Shown here: positions 43,201-51,640 of the stretch, piece after piece
Numbering within the stretch: position 1 is the first letter of the stretch
Layout of the letters: every line of letters begins with the position of its first letter
Assembly: GCF_937898475.1 (NCBI RefSeq)
Contig: NZ_CALEJS010000041.1
Span: 1-64,000 of the forward strand
Source of the DNA: an uncultured Chitinophaga sp.
Lineage (GTDB): Bacteria; Bacteroidota; Bacteroidia; Chitinophagales; Chitinophagaceae
Reading direction: 5' to 3'
DNA: 64,000 bases
Notes under the pieces: model-generated
Database searches by the model: none
The model's input: only the letters and a program-made list of their open reading frames with translations
What the model was told of the DNA's origin: nothing
Translations under genes and position numbers: made by a program

Positions 43201-44105
43201 TTCTTGCCACAGTCCTGAATCACGCAGAGATCTCGTGGGGCCTGCAGCAGGTTACCCGGGTTACCCAGATTGGTAAAAGAAGGTATATTTGTTAGAGAAG
43301 TGCCAAAATCAAGCCGGTTCAGTGAATTGGCCAGCCGGTTGGTTACGAACACATGCCAGCTGCCGCTTTCCTGTATGGCAAATATACCGGTAGGATAATC
43401 CAGTAAATTACCCGGATTACCCAGGTTTACACCTGTAGGCGGATTCTGGAATGAGGCGCCAAAATCAAAACGGGTGATCGTATTGTTATAGGCATTTACC
43501 GTGAAGCCATACCACTGGTTATTTTCTTTTGTTATAAACAGATCATGCGGATAACTCAGGTTACCGATATTGCCCCAATCGACGGCTATGGGTGCAGGGT
43601 TGATAAGCGATGCGCCAAAATCCACCTTTACGATCCTGGAGTCCGGCAAAGGAGAGCCCACTACCAGTACATGCCATCCGCCTGCGTCTTCTACCACCTG
43701 TACCCCCTCCGTGTTGTAAGGTATCACACCGCCAAAATTCCCCAGGTTGGTAACGGTAGGTGTATTGAGCAGGCTGTTACCAAAATATAAGCGGTACAGA
43801 TAAGGGCTGGGGGCATTATTGTTAGTAAAAAAAGCATAGTAATCATTACCCTGTTTGGCCGTGGCAATAAACACCGGGGCGTCCATGCCCGTTATATGTC
43901 CCAGGTTGGTAACTGTAGGAGCAGTATATACGTTACCGGAGCAAAAATTCCAGAAATAGCTGCTGCCGCCAGCAGTATTATTGGTAAGGGTGACCGGGTC
44001 ATTGACAAACACTTCTGCAGGTGCCGTAAAGCTGGCCTGCGCAAAAAGTGATTGGGTTTCAAAACATAGCAGGATACTCAATGCTACGGTAAGGGATAAT
44101 TTCAT
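40215..44105 (-). CDS. Large T9SS type B cargo protein with duplicated propeller-like module
   Basis: A 1296-residue secreted protein. The signal peptide ends near LFAQ. Two copies of a module of about 390 residues follow (about 30-420 and 432-826). Each has a WNFCSGxxY opening, several 50-60-residue blocks of the pattern VNLGNxGN...PTGIF...WxVFVTN...NRLDFGxSL, and a PKD-like closing strand (PGTYTVNLIVDE / PGVYTVTLLTDE). Next come Ig-like and SprB-like repeats (about 830-1190). A gliding-motility/type B sorting domain ends the protein (FVPTAFSPNDDGNNDLFRV, LQVYNRWGQLLFQ, MGTYVYVVRY). The repeats suggest beta-propellers. It is probably a surface adhesin or matrix protein exported by type 9 secretion. 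Confidence 0.9.
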   Translation of the reverse strand: MKLSLTVALSILLCFETQSLFAQASFTAPAEVFVNDPVTLTNNTAGGSSYFWNFCSGNVYTAPTVTNLGHITGMDAPVFIATAKQGNDYYAFFTNNNAPSPYLYRLYFGNSLLNTPTVTNLGNFGGVIPYNTEGVQVVEDAGGWHVLVVGSPLPDSRIVKVDFGASLINPAPIAVDWGNIGNLSYPHDLFITKENNQWYGFTVNAYNNTITRFDFGASFQNPPTGVNLGNPGNLLDYPTGIFAIQESGSWHVFVTNRLANSLNRLDFGTSLTNIPSFTNLGNPGNLLQAPRDLCVIQDCGKNFGLVVNETNDDLVRIDFQGNISSTVNATSLGSQGLDFPHSISTLFRVDNSLYAFIVNAQNNTLARVAFNSCTNASIPSSTQQQPPVFSYNMPGTYTVNLIVDEGLPTQSAFCRNIVVKTPPAISSPSFSAPDTVCVNAPFNITNTSSGTSTYLWNFCSGSIYTPPKIDNLGNPGGTMNIPVFMVTAKEGNDYYGFFTNNTQSLVKLYFGNSLLNTPTAVNLGNFGGVLPQNTEGLQIIEDADGWHVFVTGGGDPTLAKLVKVDFGSTLANPSPTITDWGNIGNLDYPTDLYITKENDNWYGFTINFYNNTFTRFDFGTSLNNTPTAVNFGGLGNLDNPTGIFAQQENGNWYVFVTNEGSNTLSRFDFGSSLANTPTAINLGNPDGVIDDPRDLTLLHDCGRIFILIVNATPGNMVRIDMTNGVTSQLPKDLSGIRVTPDNYFRFAHSISKLFREGDNMYAFITDAWNNQLLRLVYSHCNDASIPSSQQQTPPPISYKKPGVYTVTLLTDELLPSQNTFCKTIVVLDSPKVNLGADTLVCDGAAVRLDAGSGYNSYQWSNGATTQQIDVTQSGTYSVNVSNGGCTVTDDKIVNISQVMQLTPLATVIDCDNPTGSITLNVSGGSQPYRYYLGTNGPSVSNVFRNLSAANYIARVEDRLGCQVFQPVSVQTDPTHMLDMAASGAAPSCYNLTDGMISVQILQGVPPFEYALQGQPFQSVNSFGNLPAGDYIVYTRNGVCIDSQQLRLTAPMPIRLDVVKQDEICSRANGSVTLALTGGTAPYDVYWNNTLSSGRSWDDLTAGNYTVRVDDTNGCSADTLLALSNIELPPVRILNNDTTINIGERIQLVAVNATDYVWTPATGLSCANCATPVAQPSEPTQYIVKTPTGLNCVAADTVNVYLSYDRSLFVPTAFSPNDDGNNDLFRVKAKGVAVYTLQVYNRWGQLLFQADDITRGWDGYFKSQAQPMGTYVYVVRYAYFGKEAQVLEQKGTFTLIR

Positions 44106-44295
44106 TCGACGTAAGGGTTAATAATTCTCTTGTGATCTGACTGGCAAAAGTAGACAGCCTTTCCAAATAAAACAAATATGATATATCTTACATTTCGTGT
44201 GATTTTTGTTGGAAAATCTGTCACCCGGGCAACAATCAATTGCTGAATACCGTATTTTCCACTTTATTTGCTGCTTATTTGTAATCTATCTAAAT

Positions 44296-45930
44296 ATGTC
44301 CTTTCACTTATATAACCTGCTGCGCGGGGGACTAGGCATGATTTTTCTTGTAGGCGTTTGTTTCCTGCTCAGTAACAACCGCAGGGCAATCGACTGGAAA
44401 CTGGTTGGAATGGGCATTTTTGCCCAGGTCATGTTTGCCATGGGGGTGCTGAACACCCGCGTTGGTGAGCAGCCGGTGTTCTGGCTGGCCTTTGGCCTGA
44501 TTGTCCTGTATGTGATCATTAACCGCCTTAAAGGTATTAAAGAAAAGCCCCTCCAGGCCGATGCCCTGGGTATCACACTGGCGCTGGCTTCCATACTGGT
44601 ATTCTTTTTCGGGGTGGTTCGCAGCGGAGAATACCCGCTTACCAGGCTCTCTATCACCCTTAGCCTCTGCGTGATCTGGTTCCTGTTCTGGTTATTGTTT
44701 AAGCGCGACAAAATTGAGATCATCAAATGGACCTTACTGGCTATTTGCGTGGTGCTCACCGTTTCAGTATACGCGCAACTGTGCCCTTCAGACATTTTCC
44801 AGGTGATCCTGTCAAAAGTGTCCGGCTCATTTGTAGACTTGATCAACCTGAGCCATAAAGGCACCGAGTTTATATTCGGCAATCTGGCAGACCCCAGCGG
44901 TAACTGGGCCTACATCTTTGCCGTACAGGTGCTGCCCAATATCATCTTCTTTGCTGCGCTTTCCTCTATCCTGTACTACCTGGGCATCCTGCAGAAGATC
45001 GTGTACGTGTTTGCCTACCTGCTGAATAAAATGAAGATCTCTGGTGCGGAAAGCCTGTCTACCGCCGCCAATATATTCCTGGGCCAGACAGAAGCGCCGC
45101 TGATGATCCGCCCCTACCTGGAGGCGATGACCCGGTCAGAGATCCTCTGTATCATGATCGGCGGTATGGCCAATACGGCCGGCAGTGTACTGGCGGCGTA
45201 CGTGGGTTTCCTGGGAGGCACCGACCCGGTGCAGCAGAACTACTTTGCCCTGCATATGCTCAGCCAGTCTATTATGAGCGCTCCGGCAGCCATCGTGGTA
45301 TCCAAGATACTGTTCCCGCAAACGCACGGAGAGATCGTTTCTAAAGAGCTGAGAGTGCCTAAGGAGAAACTGGGCGATAACTTCCTTGATGCGCTGTCAC
45401 TGGGCACTACAGATGGTCTGAAGCTGACCGTGAACGTTGGCGCCATGCTGCTGGTGTTCACAGCCCTCATGTATGTGGCCAATGCCCTCATGGGATGGGT
45501 AGGCGATATTACCAACCTGAACCCGCAGATCGCCAGCATTACCGGCGGGCGTTACAATGAACTCTCCCTGCAGATGATCCTGGGCTACGTGTTTGCGCCG
45601 GTGGCATGGCTGATAGGCGTAGCACAGCACGATATTATCGCCATCGGGCAGCTGCTGGGCGAAAAAACCATCCTGAACGAATTTGTGGCCTATATCACCC
45701 TTGGCAAAATGAAAGCCGGCCATGTGATACAGGATCCAAAATCACTACTGATAGCTACCTACGCCCTTTGCGGCTTTGCCAATTTTGCCTCTATCGGCAT
45801 ACAGATTGGCGGTATCAGCCAGCTGGCGCCTAACCAGCGCAGAAACCTCACTGAGCTGGGCGTAAAAGCCCTGATCGGTGGAACAATTGCGTGTCTGATG
45901 TGCGGCTGTATTGCGGGGGCGCTGATGTAG
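44296..45930 (+). CDS. Concentrative nucleoside transporter (NupC/CNT family)
   Basis: A 544-residue CNT-family transporter that brings in nucleosides with H+ or Na+. The N-terminal extension has four to five additional helices compared with the 400-residue E. coli NupC. The core contains the nucleoside-binding GQTEAPLMIRPYL (about residues 262-275), NTAGSVLAAYVGF and LNEFVAYITLG, and a C-terminal Gly-rich helix ends at the stop. The open frame starts at 44206, but ATG 44296 directly precedes the first conserved helix. Salvage could link to the nucleoside phosphorylase at 13583. Confidence 0.92.
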   Translation: MSFHLYNLLRGGLGMIFLVGVCFLLSNNRRAIDWKLVGMGIFAQVMFAMGVLNTRVGEQPVFWLAFGLIVLYVIINRLKGIKEKPLQADALGITLALASILVFFFGVVRSGEYPLTRLSITLSLCVIWFLFWLLFKRDKIEIIKWTLLAICVVLTVSVYAQLCPSDIFQVILSKVSGSFVDLINLSHKGTEFIFGNLADPSGNWAYIFAVQVLPNIIFFAALSSILYYLGILQKIVYVFAYLLNKMKISGAESLSTAANIFLGQTEAPLMIRPYLEAMTRSEILCIMIGGMANTAGSVLAAYVGFLGGTDPVQQNYFALHMLSQSIMSAPAAIVVSKILFPQTHGEIVSKELRVPKEKLGDNFLDALSLGTTDGLKLTVNVGAMLLVFTALMYVANALMGWVGDITNLNPQIASITGGRYNELSLQMILGYVFAPVAWLIGVAQHDIIAIGQLLGEKTILNEFVAYITLGKMKAGHVIQDPKSLLIATYALCGFANFASIGIQIGGISQLAPNQRRNLTELGVKALIGGTIACLMCGCIAGALM

Positions 45931-46018
45931 TCTGAAGGTTTGATGGTTTGAAGATGTCATTATACGACAGGGCGCCTTCAAACTACCAAACTTTCAAACC
46001 TTCAAACGTTTAAACCCT
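45931..46018. repeat. Inverted repeat, GTTTGAAG family (copy B4)
   Basis: The left arm (45931-45953) has TCTGAAGG, TTTGATGG, TTTGAAGA. The right arm (45974-46018) has CCTTCAAA, CTACCAAA, CTTTCAAA, CCTTCAAA, CGTTTAAA in 8-bp register. The loop, read on the minus strand, matches the loop of B1/B2 at most positions. It starts at the base after the transporter stop. Confidence 0.8.
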
Positions 46019-46105
46019 AAAGTCTTTCGTCGATTCATAATACAGGTTTCCCGTTTTACGTTGTATCTTGTATTAAGTAGATAGTAACCTAAAAAACCGA
46101 AACTA

Positions 46106-48268
46106 TTGCGCACGTTTACCCTGGTATTCCTATGCTTAGTGTACCTCTTACCGGTGCAGGCCCAACGTACCTGCGCCACGGAAGATGCCATCCGCAACAA
46201 GATCAAGGAATTTCCCTCCCTCCAGCTGCAGCGCGATGCCATAGAAAGACAATTGGTGTCTGGCGTTCGTCTCAGCAAGCAACAACAGCTTTTCCGTATT
46301 ACAGCAGGCCCTACGGTGACCATCCCGGTGGTAGTGCATATCGTACTGCCCAACCCCTCCGTTGTAACAGATGAGCAGGTATATTCACAGCTGGCCGTAC
46401 TGAATGAAGACTACACCGGTACTAACCCGGATACCAGCGCCGTACCGGCTGCCTGGAAAGCGCTCATCGGCAATTCCGGCATCAATTTCTGCCTGGCGCA
46501 GCGTACACCCGACGGAGATCCTTCCACCGGTATTGTACGCGTGAGCACCACGCATGGGGCCTTTGACGCCAGCTTCAATTCTGCCTACGAAGTAAAATAT
46601 TCTGCTGCCGGCGGATCTGATGCCTGGGATGCCAGCCGCTATCTCAACATCTGGGTATGCAATCTTTCCAATGGCTACCTGGGCGTAGCTACGCCGCCGG
46701 ATAATACTTTTCCTGATGCGGAGCAGGGCGTTGTGATACTGTACAGCGCCTTTGGCACCACCGGCAGCGCTGCCGGCGATTTTAACGGCGGACGAACAAC
46801 CACCCATGAAATAGGCCATTATTTTGGGCTACGTCATATCTGGGGAGATGACGACGGCACCGGCGGCACGCCGCGCTGTACCAGCGACGACGGTATAGAC
46901 GATACCCCCCTGCAGGGCGCGCGTACCTATCACTGTCCCACTTTCCCGCGACTGGATGCCTGCTCTCCGTCTGAACCAGGTATCATGTTCATGAATTACA
47001 TGGATTATACAGACGATGCCTGTATGCATTTGTTTACGGGCGACCAGGCCATCCGCATGCGCTTTGTGCTGGATAACATCCGTTCCTCCCTGCTGAGCTC
47101 CGACGGCTGCCAGCCGGTGAACCTGCTGAATAACGACGCTGCTGTAGCCAGTATCAATACGCCCCTGGGCCAGATCTGCGATGGCGGTTTTACCCCTAAT
47201 GTGGCGCTGAAAAATAAAGGCGCGTTGCCCCTGCAAAGCGCACAGATCCTGTACCAGGTAGATGGAGGCCCTGTACAGTCCTATAACTGGACCGGCAACC
47301 TGGTCAGCCTGCGGCAGACCAACGTAACCTTACCCACCGGTAATACAGGTCCGGGTACCCATATCATCACCGCCTACACCGCCCTGCCTAACGGAGTAAC
47401 CGATGAGGCGCCGGAGAACGATACCGCCATGGCGGAATTCCGCTACTTTACACCGGCTACCCTGCCACTGACTCAGAGATTTGAAAACGATGTATTCCCG
47501 CCGGAAGGCGGCTGGGATATCTGGAACCCCGACAGGAGCTTTACCTGGGAGCTGACCCGCGACGCCGGCAGCAACAGCAGCCAGTCTATCGTGATGCGGA
47601 ACCTGGGATATGCCACCAACGGCGCCATAGATGACCTCTACTCGCCCGTAATAGATGTACAGGGCTACGACTCCGTATTCCTGTTCTTTGACGTGGCAGC
47701 GGCCGTACAAACCAGTGTTACGGCTACCAACAATCCCTGGGACTCCCTGCAGGTACTGATCACCACCGATTGCGGACTGACATTTGACAGTGTGTACGGT
47801 AAATGGGGCGCCAGCCTGGTAACCCATACCATCCCTACCACAGAAGAATTCATTCCCACCGCCGCTGAATGGCGCCGGGACTCCATCAACCTTACCCGCT
47901 TCATCCCCTCAGGCAAGTTCAGGATCGTGTTCAGGAACATTTCCAACTACGAGAACAATATCTACCTGGATAATATCAACATCGTTGCCAGGGCAGATAA
48001 TCCCTACCTGAAGGAACAGGGCTTTACGGTAACGCCTAATCCCACACAGGACAAGGTACATGTTACCTTCTACGGCCCGCAGGAGGACCTGGAGGGGGTT
48101 GCACTGTACAATACGCTGGGACAGCGCATCGCCTACAGGGCAGGCAACGGCCTTGACAGCAACAACCGTATCACCTTTGATTTGGTAAATGCCCCAAATG
48201 GTGTTTATTTTGTGAAATTAATTTACAGGAACAGGGCAAAGACCGTTAAAATAATCAAAGCACAATGA
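46106..48268 (+). CDS. M43 family zinc metalloprotease, T9SS type A cargo
   Basis: A 720-residue secreted protease. The only workable start is TTG at 46106: an in-frame stop lies 19 bp upstream and no ATG precedes the signal peptide RTFTLVFLCLVYLLPVQAQ. The pappalysin/cytophagalysin zinc motif HEIGHYFGLRH (residues 234-244) and the downstream Met-turn (IMFMNYMDY) are intact. CARDB-like and MAM/jelly-roll-like domains follow. The protein ends in a type A sorting domain (FTVTPNPTQDKVHV, GVYFVKLIYRN, KTVKIIKAQ), so it is probably surface-attached or released by type 9 secretion. Its stop overlaps the mqnE start by 4 bp. Confidence 0.92.
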   Translation: MRTFTLVFLCLVYLLPVQAQRTCATEDAIRNKIKEFPSLQLQRDAIERQLVSGVRLSKQQQLFRITAGPTVTIPVVVHIVLPNPSVVTDEQVYSQLAVLNEDYTGTNPDTSAVPAAWKALIGNSGINFCLAQRTPDGDPSTGIVRVSTTHGAFDASFNSAYEVKYSAAGGSDAWDASRYLNIWVCNLSNGYLGVATPPDNTFPDAEQGVVILYSAFGTTGSAAGDFNGGRTTTHEIGHYFGLRHIWGDDDGTGGTPRCTSDDGIDDTPLQGARTYHCPTFPRLDACSPSEPGIMFMNYMDYTDDACMHLFTGDQAIRMRFVLDNIRSSLLSSDGCQPVNLLNNDAAVASINTPLGQICDGGFTPNVALKNKGALPLQSAQILYQVDGGPVQSYNWTGNLVSLRQTNVTLPTGNTGPGTHIITAYTALPNGVTDEAPENDTAMAEFRYFTPATLPLTQRFENDVFPPEGGWDIWNPDRSFTWELTRDAGSNSSQSIVMRNLGYATNGAIDDLYSPVIDVQGYDSVFLFFDVAAAVQTSVTATNNPWDSLQVLITTDCGLTFDSVYGKWGASLVTHTIPTTEEFIPTAAEWRRDSINLTRFIPSGKFRIVFRNISNYENNIYLDNINIVARADNPYLKEQGFTVTPNPTQDKVHVTFYGPQEDLEGVALYNTLGQRIAYRAGNGLDSNNRITFDLVNAPNGVYFVKLIYRNRAKTVKIIKAQ

Positions 48269-49425
48269 GACGAACCGACCATCCTGCCGTAGATACCTTG
48301 CTGCAACAACCCAGCCTGGATGCCGACTTAAAACGTATAGGAGAAAAAGTACTGGCGCAGCAGCGCCTGACGCCTGAAGAAGGACTGATCCTGTTTGAAA
48401 AGGGAGATGTGGGCTTCGTAGGTGCACTGGCCAACCAGGTAAGGGAAAGGCTGCACGGGCATAAAACCTACTTCAACCGCAATTTCCATATAGAACCTAC
48501 CAATGTCTGCGTTTTCGCCTGTAAGTTCTGCGCTTACTCCCGCCTGTACAAAAACCGGGAAGAGGGCTGGGAACTGAGCATCGACCAGATGCTGGACATC
48601 GTAAAAAGCTATGACGGCCAGCCGGTTACAGAAGTGCACATTGTAGGCGGCGTGCATCCCAAGATGAACATGGAGTTCTTTATGGAGCTGATGCGCAAAA
48701 TACGGGCACACCGTCCTGACCTGCATATCAAAGGCTTTACCGCAGTAGAACTGGATTACATGTTCCGCAAAGCCAAAGTTAGCGTCGCAGAAGGCATGCG
48801 CCTGATGCACGAAGCGGGCCTGCAGTCCATGCCAGGCGGTGGCGCAGAGATCTTTGCTCCTGAAATACGCGCCAAGATCTGCCACGATAAGGTAGATGCC
48901 GACGGCTGGCTGGAAATACATAAAACGGCCCACCAGCTGGGCATGGTTACCAACGCCACCATGCTTTATGGCCACATCGAAAATTACAGTCACCGTATAG
49001 ACCATATGGAACGCCTGCGCCAGCTGCAGGACGAAACCCACGGTTTCAACACCTTCATCCCGCTGAAGTTCCGCAACAAAGACAACGAGATGTCAGACAT
49101 ACCTGAATCTTCCATCGTAGAAGACCTCCGTATGTATGCCATTGCCCGTTTGTATATGGACAATTTCCCGCACCTGAAAGCCTACTGGCCTATGCTGGGA
49201 AGAAGCACTGCGCAGCTGACCCTTGCCTTCGGCGTAAATGACCTGGACGGTACCATTGACGATACCACCAAGATCTACTCTATGGCCGGCGCCGAAGAAC
49301 AACATCCCTCTCTCACCACCAGTGAACTGGCCATGCTGATCCGCCAGGCCGGAAGACGTCCGGTGGAGAGAGACACGGTCTACAACGAGATACGGGACTA
49401 TACGGATGAACCGCAATTAAATTAA
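48265..49425 (+). CDS. mqnE: Aminodeoxyfutalosine synthase (radical SAM)
   Basis: A 386-residue MqnE of the futalosine menaquinone pathway; it joins 3-(1-carboxyvinyl)oxybenzoate to SAM-derived adenosine. The radical-SAM cluster motif is C-VFA-C-KF-C (Cys82, 86, 89), preceded by FNRNFHIEPTNVC. VHIVGGVHPKMNMEF, GFTAVELDYM, MPGGGAEIFAPEIR and THGFNTFIPLKFRN are family blocks that separate it from MqnC and CofH. It starts inside the stop codon of the protease gene (ATGA), an odd partner that suggests read-through co-expression. No other menaquinone gene is nearby. Confidence 0.94.
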   Translation: MRRTDHPAVDTLLQQPSLDADLKRIGEKVLAQQRLTPEEGLILFEKGDVGFVGALANQVRERLHGHKTYFNRNFHIEPTNVCVFACKFCAYSRLYKNREEGWELSIDQMLDIVKSYDGQPVTEVHIVGGVHPKMNMEFFMELMRKIRAHRPDLHIKGFTAVELDYMFRKAKVSVAEGMRLMHEAGLQSMPGGGAEIFAPEIRAKICHDKVDADGWLEIHKTAHQLGMVTNATMLYGHIENYSHRIDHMERLRQLQDETHGFNTFIPLKFRNKDNEMSDIPESSIVEDLRMYAIARLYMDNFPHLKAYWPMLGRSTAQLTLAFGVNDLDGTIDDTTKIYSMAGAEEQHPSLTTSELAMLIRQAGRRPVERDTVYNEIRDYTDEPQLN

Positions 49426-49446
49426 TAATTGTATAATTAATAATTA
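49421..49446. repeat. AATTATT-family word cluster at the mqnE stop (C3)
   Basis: AATTAATAATT and TAATTAATAATTAT words overlap the end and stop codon of mqnE. They precede the hairpin at 49447. Confidence 0.5.
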
Positions 49447-49497
49447 TAGCACACGTGTCTCACCTGACACAAATATCGCGGTAAGGCACGTGTGCTA
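49447..49497. terminator. Hairpin between convergent mqnE and oxidoreductase genes
   Basis: TAGCACACGTG (49447-49457) pairs perfectly with CACGTGTGCTA (49487-49497), with a 29-nt loop. The right arm contains the stop codon of the minus-strand oxidoreductase (49495-49497). There is no long T-tract, so termination is inferred from position. Confidence 0.55.
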
Positions 49498-50784
49498 AGA
49501 AGGATACTCCCACTCCCCTCTGTACTTTCTCTGTAACAGCTTATTGGCTGCTTCATCATTTTTGATCACTTCCTTCTCCCCGTCCCATTCTATACTACGG
49601 CCAAGTTTATACGAAATCATACCTAAGAGGCTCATGTTGGTAGAACGCTGACCAATGGCAATATCACAGACAGGCAGGCGGCCCTGCTGGATGGATTGCA
49701 TGAAATCTTCCCAAAGCTCAGGGATGTTCTGATCATCCGGCTTATGGAGTTTGGGGGCTTCATGCAGGATGGCGCTGTTCTTGTTGGCCGGGTAAAAGGT
49801 CCAGCCGTCCAGCCAGCCCATATGGAAGGTGCCTTCGGTACCGTAGAAATAGCAGCCTACATTGGTCCTCTCCGCTTCATTGGCGGCATACAGGCGATGC
49901 TCCCAGGTGGCGGTAAAAGACTCGAACTCGAAGATCACATTCTGGGTATCGGGTGCGTCGGTATTGTCTTTCCTGATAAAACGATCTGCAGAGGAAAAGA
50001 TCCTGCGGGGATATTTTTCTTCGGTCCACCAGAGTACCTGGTCCATCCAGTGAATACCCCAGTCGCCCAGCTGGCCATTGGCATAATCCAGGAACTGGCG
50101 GAAGCCCTTGGGATGAATAGACGGGTTGTAAGCCCTTAAAGGAGCTGGTCCGCACCACATGTCCCAGTTCAGTTCAGCAGGCGGAGCTTCATCCGGTACC
50201 AGTTTGCCGGCGCCGCCACCGTAGTGTACAAATGAGCGTACCATTCCTATTTTGCCCAGCTTACCGGAACGCAGGAATTCAATACCGGATCTATTATGCG
50301 GAGAAACCCGGCGGTGCGTGCCTACCTGCACGACCCTGTTATAGCGGCGGGCAGCTTTTACCATGGCCTTGCCTTCATTAATAGTATGGCAGATAGGCTT
50401 CTCAACATATACATGTGCACCCTGCTGCATGGCAGCAATGGCAATCAAGGGATGCCAGTGATCCGGCGTAGCCACGATCACGATCTCAGGCTTTTCCTTA
50501 TGCAGCAGCTCACGGTAATCTGTATACGTTTTGGGACGGTCTGATGTGAGGCTGTTAATCTCTTTCTGTGCAGCAGCCAGCTGGCGCTGATCCACATCGC
50601 ACAGGGCTACCAGCTTACAGCCGCCGTGCTGCAATGCGGCACGCAGGATATTGGTGCCCCACCAGCCGGAACCGATAAGCGCCAGTTTATAGGCGGCAGT
50701 GCGTTTTAAAGATGGAAGCAGGGGAAGCGCGGAATAGGTAAGCCCTGCCTGGGCTGTAGCCTTCAGGAAATCTCTGCGATGCAT
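49495..50784 (-). CDS. Tat-exported Gfo/Idh/MocA family oxidoreductase
   Basis: A 429-residue paralogue of the enzyme at 10569. A twin-arginine signal (MHRRDFLKATAQAG) leads to the Rossmann fold (KLALIGSGWWGTNIL). The EKP motif is VYVEKPICH, and the C-terminal domain has LGDWGIHWMDQVLWW. The probable role is NAD(P)-dependent oxidation of a sugar or glycoside in the periplasm. The gene next to it on the minus strand is a haem-c dehydrogenase-like lipoprotein at 51641, with a plus-strand DUF192 gene between them. It is probably transcribed alone. Confidence 0.9.
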   Translation of the reverse strand: MHRRDFLKATAQAGLTYSALPLLPSLKRTAAYKLALIGSGWWGTNILRAALQHGGCKLVALCDVDQRQLAAAQKEINSLTSDRPKTYTDYRELLHKEKPEIVIVATPDHWHPLIAIAAMQQGAHVYVEKPICHTINEGKAMVKAARRYNRVVQVGTHRRVSPHNRSGIEFLRSGKLGKIGMVRSFVHYGGGAGKLVPDEAPPAELNWDMWCGPAPLRAYNPSIHPKGFRQFLDYANGQLGDWGIHWMDQVLWWTEEKYPRRIFSSADRFIRKDNTDAPDTQNVIFEFESFTATWEHRLYAANEAERTNVGCYFYGTEGTFHMGWLDGWTFYPANKNSAILHEAPKLHKPDDQNIPELWEDFMQSIQQGRLPVCDIAIGQRSTNMSLLGMISYKLGRSIEWDGEKEVIKNDEAANKLLQRKYRGEWEYPS

Positions 50785-50852
50785 TGCTGTTTAATTAAAG
50801 ATGAATAGTGAATACAGGTAGCCTTGATGCTATTATACCCGTGGAATTTCAT

Positions 50853-50963
50853 GAACAATTATATAAGTTAAATCAAGTTAATCAATAATTACCAGGAAAT
50901 CAATGGCAGGACCCAGCACTTATCCCGCTATTATTCACTATCATTCTTAATTATTAATTAACT
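50853..50963. repeat. AATTATT-family inverted repeat (copy C4)
   Basis: AATTATATAAGTTAAAT-type words (about 50853-50894) face TTAATTATTAATTAAC (about 50946-50961), around a GC-richer centre. It lies in the divergent gap upstream of the DUF192 gene. The arms are degenerate. Confidence 0.45.
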
Positions 50964-50971
50964 TCAGGGTC

Positions 50972-51529
50972 ATGAGACCTTTAAAAATGCTGATCACAAG
51001 TTCCAAATGGCTGTTCAACATCGCGTTTTGCGTGTATATAGCCGGCTGCGGCGACCGTTCCGGCAGCAATTCCTCTACCGCTACTACCACCACCGATACT
51101 GCCGCCGGCAGCACCGCTATAGTTACGGATGCGGGCCCGACATTCACCAAGGAAGGCGAGCTGTATTTCATCAGCAAGGCCAGCAATGATACTATCCGCA
51201 AGATAGACATTGAACTGGCCGAGACAGACGATGAAAGAGCCAAAGGCCTGATGGACCGCAGGTCCATGTCAGACGACCAGGGCATGCTGTTCATCTTCCC
51301 CACGGCAGAAGAACAGTCTTTCTGGATGAAGAACACCTATATTTCCCTGGATATCATCTATGTAGGCGAGAACAAGGAAATTGTTTCCGTCCGTAAATAT
51401 GCTACTCCCCTTTCTGAAGAAAGCCTGCCTTCATTTAAGAAAGCCATGTATGTGGTCGAGGTGAATGCAGGGTTCTGCGACAAGTATCATGTGGCGTACG
51501 GCGATAAGATTGCGTTCACGAAATTATAG
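50972..51529 (+). CDS. DUF192 lipoprotein
   Basis: A 185-residue DUF192 protein. A lipobox YIAGC (Cys27) follows a hydrophobic signal, then a Ser/Thr-rich linker, then the DUF192 domain from about residue 75. Family marks are IELAETDDERAKGLMDRRSM, GMLFIFPTAEEQSFWMKNTY, LDIIYVG and the C-terminal GFCDKYHVAYGDKIAF. The function of the family is not established. The 3' end converges on the haem-c gene with repeat B5 filling the gap. Confidence 0.9.
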   Translation: MRPLKMLITSSKWLFNIAFCVYIAGCGDRSGSNSSTATTTTDTAAGSTAIVTDAGPTFTKEGELYFISKASNDTIRKIDIELAETDDERAKGLMDRRSMSDDQGMLFIFPTAEEQSFWMKNTYISLDIIYVGENKEIVSVRKYATPLSEESLPSFKKAMYVVEVNAGFCDKYHVAYGDKIAFTKL

Positions 51530-51640
51530 TTTGAGGTTTGAAGTTTGAGGTTCGTTGAAAATTGAAAGTTCATGATAAATATGCTTTTAAGGCATACAGG
51601 TGCTTAACTTAAAACCTCTAACAAACCTCAAACTTCAAAC
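51530..51640. repeat. Inverted repeat, GTTTGAA family in 7-bp rhythm (copy B5)
   Basis: The left arm (51530-51570) reads GTTTGAG, GTTTGAA, GTTTGAG, GTTCGTT. The right arm (about 51608-51640) is the reverse complement (ACAAACC, TCAAACT, TCAAACT). It fills the whole gap between two convergent stops. Its loop differs from B1, B2 and B4. Confidence 0.8.
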
